Program-made: the position numbers and the translations under genes
Notes under the pieces: generated by a model
The model's input: the letters and a program-made list of their open reading frames with translations, nothing else
Databases searched by the model: none
Told to the model about the DNA's origin: nothing
Part shown: positions 61,500-64,000 of the stretch, piece after piece
Numbering within the stretch: the first letter of the stretch is position 1
How the letters are laid out: every line of letters starts with the position of its first letter
From: Anarhynchus alexandrinus
Taxonomy: Eukaryota; Chordata; Aves; Charadriiformes; Charadriidae
Length of the DNA: 64,000 nucleotides
Direction of reading: 5' to 3'
Assembly (NCBI GenBank): GCA_008711295.1
Contig: VUYV01000047.1
Span: 2,337,480 to 2,401,479 of the forward strand

Positions 61500-61580
61500 C
61501 TGAGCCAACTCCCACTGGAAGTTGGTGGGAGTTTTCCCGTTGACTTCAAAGAGAGCCGAAGTGGGTCCTCGCTGCAGAGC
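61500..61580. mobile_element. Candidate foldback amniote repeat, second copy
   Basis: It reads GAGCCAACTCCCACTGGAAG, then TTGGTGGGAGTTTTCCCG, TTGACTTCAAAGAGAGCCGA and AGTGGGTCC. This follows the order of an old amniote repeat with a 'ccattgaagtcaatgggag' core that I remember from turtle, crocodilian and bird DNA. It is related in type to the element at 25010 but is not a close copy. The inner part (CAACTCCCAC / GTGGGAGTTT) is self-complementary. Confidence 0.45.
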
Positions 61581-63584
61581 AAGGAAGATGTTCATCGAGA
61601 TTTACAAACATGATTTTCTGTTCATGTTTCTACTTCCTAACTTCATAATCTCAGTTTCCTGGACTAATGCCATGGATTGCTGTACTGTAGTTGTTTTACA
61701 ATAAACAGAAGAAAAACTCTGTAAACTTGTATTTTACTGCCAGTGACACACACTTCAAATTCCTTCTGTATTCTCAATGAAGAAAAAAAAAAGAGAAGTT
61801 ACTGTATTTCCTCCAGATCTTTGTAGTATCTGGCTTAATCCCTAATTGAAGAAGAGTAGATTGTTATGGAGACACAAATTATATCGTACATAATGAATTT
61901 CATCAGAATACAAATATAACAATATTGCTTTTTGCCTTTCAACTAGGGAACATCATATTTTAAACTTGGGAATCATTTAGCTTTCGGATTTCTCAAAGTA
62001 GTTGCAAGGAGATTTGGAATTTCAAAGTAATTGCAAGGGTATGTGAAGCTCAAATCCAGTTTAATGACAAAGGGGAAGAGAAACCAAGAAATCTCAATTA
62101 ACGTAACCAGCGATAACTAGATTCAGTTTCTGGGTGAACAGTATCAGATTAGTACAAGGAAACAAAACACTCATTTAGGAAATATCAAGGTTTTGTGGTA
62201 AGAAGGAAAAAAAGGTCAGGAGCTCTCCAGTTCAAGCTGCCATTACCCCTCTGAAACATCACAGCTCAAAGAGGGCCAAATTGCCAAAATGACTGAACTT
62301 TCCTCATTGGGGTTAGTTTTATTTATCACTACATTTTTGCTTTTGCCTTAAAAGTTGCCCAGTGGGTAAAGCTGATATATTTAATTTCAGAAAGAGAATT
62401 AAAAAGAAAAAGTCCTACCAAAAATACAACTCAGCCCTATGTATATGTGTATATACATAACAACATTGATTCTCCACGGAAAATAATCTAGTAGGCAACC
62501 TAGTAGGTAAGTGCACCAGCATATAGAGATATATTTGTAGTTGTTGTTATTCTGTATCCATGCACTGATCTCTGTAAATGTGGGATTAACAAGTTTTCTT
62601 GAAACTTTTATTGTGTGTCCAACTGAACGGGAACATCTTCTTTGGATAACACAATATAAATTACCTAATTAAGACACATGATCTGTGTAATAAACCCACA
62701 TATATAAAACATGTGCAGTAAACAGTTTTTCAGCCCAAATGTGTCATTGGATTTTTTTTTATTTTCAATTTAGGGGAAAAAAGTATACCACATGTAGACT
62801 AATAGTCTCCCAAATTTCCTTTTTCTTTTTTCTTTCAATTACGAGGGCATTGTCATTACACAAGTCCAAAACCGAGTTCCTCATGCTGGGAGATTTACGA
62901 TTTATTTTCAGATTTTCACCAAAAAAAGGATGTTATGTTCAACTTTAAAAGTTGGTACGTATCTATGATGTTATAAACCTATGTATGGCAGCATTATAGA
63001 TCATTCTATATCACCATTACAATTATTGCTGAATAAAAACATTAGCATGATACAGAGTAAGCATAGCACACGTAATCCCGACAGCGTGAAGTCCCAAAGG
63101 GTAAATGTGATCCTTGAGTACATGAAATGGAGGATAACACGTAGCAGCAGAGAGTTGCCGTCTCCTCTGTGTACAGCATTGAAGAAGTCATTACAAAAAA
63201 AACAATGTTCGGTTATGGCATTTACAGAATAAAAAGTATGACAAAATACCTTGAATTGACTTAGGGAAAAAAAAAACAAACCATCACTAACATTTTTAAG
63301 AACCCACCTTACAGATTTAAACTCCACCTGTTTCATTTCTGAAAGAGAAGGTTTTTGATACGAGATAAGTTTGTTCAAAAGAAAATCAAAATCCAAAGGT
63401 TAGAAGTTAAGGCTAAAGGAATTTAAGTGAGAAATGTTTTAAATACTGAAAAAAAAAATAACATCAGAACAACATATTAGAACATATTCTTTTCTGAGGA
63501 GGAATATTTCTGGAGCTGAGGCTTTAAGAACTATTTAAGCTGAAGCATAAATTAGAAATATCATGGTGGCATTACTGAACAACG
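61581..63584. other. Unique noncoding stretch
   Basis: No gene recognised. A 29-base tandem similarity lies at 61993-62038. The region is AT-rich throughout. The 131-codon minus-strand frame at 63001-63396 lacks any domain; its plus strand (63000-63240) carries ATTACAATTATTGCTG and several CpGs and may rather be a conserved noncoding element. Confidence 0.5.
61993..62038. repeat. Tandem duplication, period 29 bp
   Basis: TCAAAGTAGTTGCAAGG (61993-62009) recurs as TCAAAGTAATTGCAAGG (62022-62038), differing at one of seventeen positions. Confidence 0.75.
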
Positions 63585-63645
63585 CCCTATGGCCTACAGA
63601 TCAAGAGGTCAGACTAGTCCCTTCTGACCTTTAAATATAAGAGCA
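63585..63645 (+). mobile_element. Ancient CR1/L3-like 3' end
   Basis: CAGATCAAGAGGTCAGACTA followed by GTCCCTTCTGACCTTTAAAT matches the order of the 3' end of old CR1 elements remembered from turtles and crocodilians ('gatctaatggtcccttctggccttaaa'). The terminal ATTCTATG-type units are lost. It is clearly older than the five CR1 copies elsewhere in the window. Confidence 0.45.
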
Positions 63646-64000
63646 GCATTTTGTTTAGGACTTCTATTATTTGTATTCCGTTAGTCCAGAGAGTTCCCAG
63701 TCACAATTAAACTCTGCATCATGGAAGAACCTGAGCAAACAGAGAGATTTCATGGGCTGTCCCCAAGAGCTTACAGTCTTAAAGCTCAATTTTGCAACTT
63801 GCAGTGAATGAAGTTGCACATAAGTGGGATCATTCTCCCAAATTCGGTGATAACACAGTACCGACATTTATTATAATGGTATTTCTTTCATTTTGCCATC
63901 ACAGCATTTGGGAGTTTGACTGCATTCCTTCCTAAGTAGCCTATTCTGTTTTGCTCATACGAGACTCCAAATTGCCATTTAAAATTCCTGAGTTTATTAA
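63646..64000. other. Unique noncoding stretch at window end
   Basis: No gene or repeat recognised. The window closes in AT-rich sequence. Confidence 0.6.

Noticed and set aside
63001..63396. 131-codon minus-strand hydrophobic frame as a membrane protein
   Set aside because: The F/L/V-rich translation follows from A-rich plus-strand DNA; no recognisable family, and the plus strand looks more like a noncoding element.
1..64000. Endogenous retrovirus or LTR element
   Set aside because: No LTR pair, primer-binding site or gag/pol/env-like frame could be recognised by eye; a repeat library search would be decisive.

Overview
The window looks like noncoding nuclear DNA from a bird: either a gene desert or the inside of a very long intron. 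The clearest evidence is five fragments of CR1 LINEs, the dominant retrotransposon of birds and other sauropsids. They keep typical CR1 features: the C-terminal end of the reverse-transcriptase ORF, a conserved 3' untranslated region and the short ATTCTATG-type terminus. Base composition is AT-rich by eye, with short CpG-rich patches. There are no operons, ribosome binding sites, tRNA/rRNA genes or CRISPR arrays.

I found no protein-coding gene I can support. Reading frames longer than 100 codons are scattered on both strands and often overlap one another. None has a recognisable domain, and none reads as a chain of exons. The two that resemble a known protein (21401-21661 plus and 28297-28548 minus) are decayed CR1 reverse-transcriptase tails.

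Layout. 1-9.8 kb: unique sequence with A/T-rich tracts and two tRNA-like SINE relics (6.84 and 7.08 kb). 9.87-10.18 kb: CR1, minus. 10.2-21.3 kb: mostly unique, with a striking 35-bp hairpin (11.63 kb), a 33-bp tandem duplication (12.9 kb), an old amniote repeat (13.5 kb) and a MIR-like SINE (15.8 kb). 21.3-21.9 kb: an old repeat next to the best-preserved CR1. 22-28 kb: unique, with a forkhead-type palindrome and a foldback repeat. 27.97-28.60 kb: longest CR1, minus. 28.6-50 kb: long unique stretch holding most candidate regulatory elements (31.1, 36.9, 39.2, 43.1, 44.5 kb) and a CpG-rich patch at 42.2-42.6 kb. 50-64 kb: further candidate conserved blocks (50.0 and 53.5 kb), two short CR1 tails (50.6 and 59.4 kb), and old repeats at 58.6, 60.1, 61.5 and 63.6 kb.

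The general picture is a slowly decaying landscape of ancient amniote repeats and younger CR1 copies. Embedded in it are AT-rich, homeodomain-motif-dense or CpG-retaining blocks that look like distal enhancers of a developmental gene outside the window. That regulatory reading is inference from motif content only; multi-species alignment and chromatin data would be needed to confirm it. I see no evidence for a new multi-gene system here.
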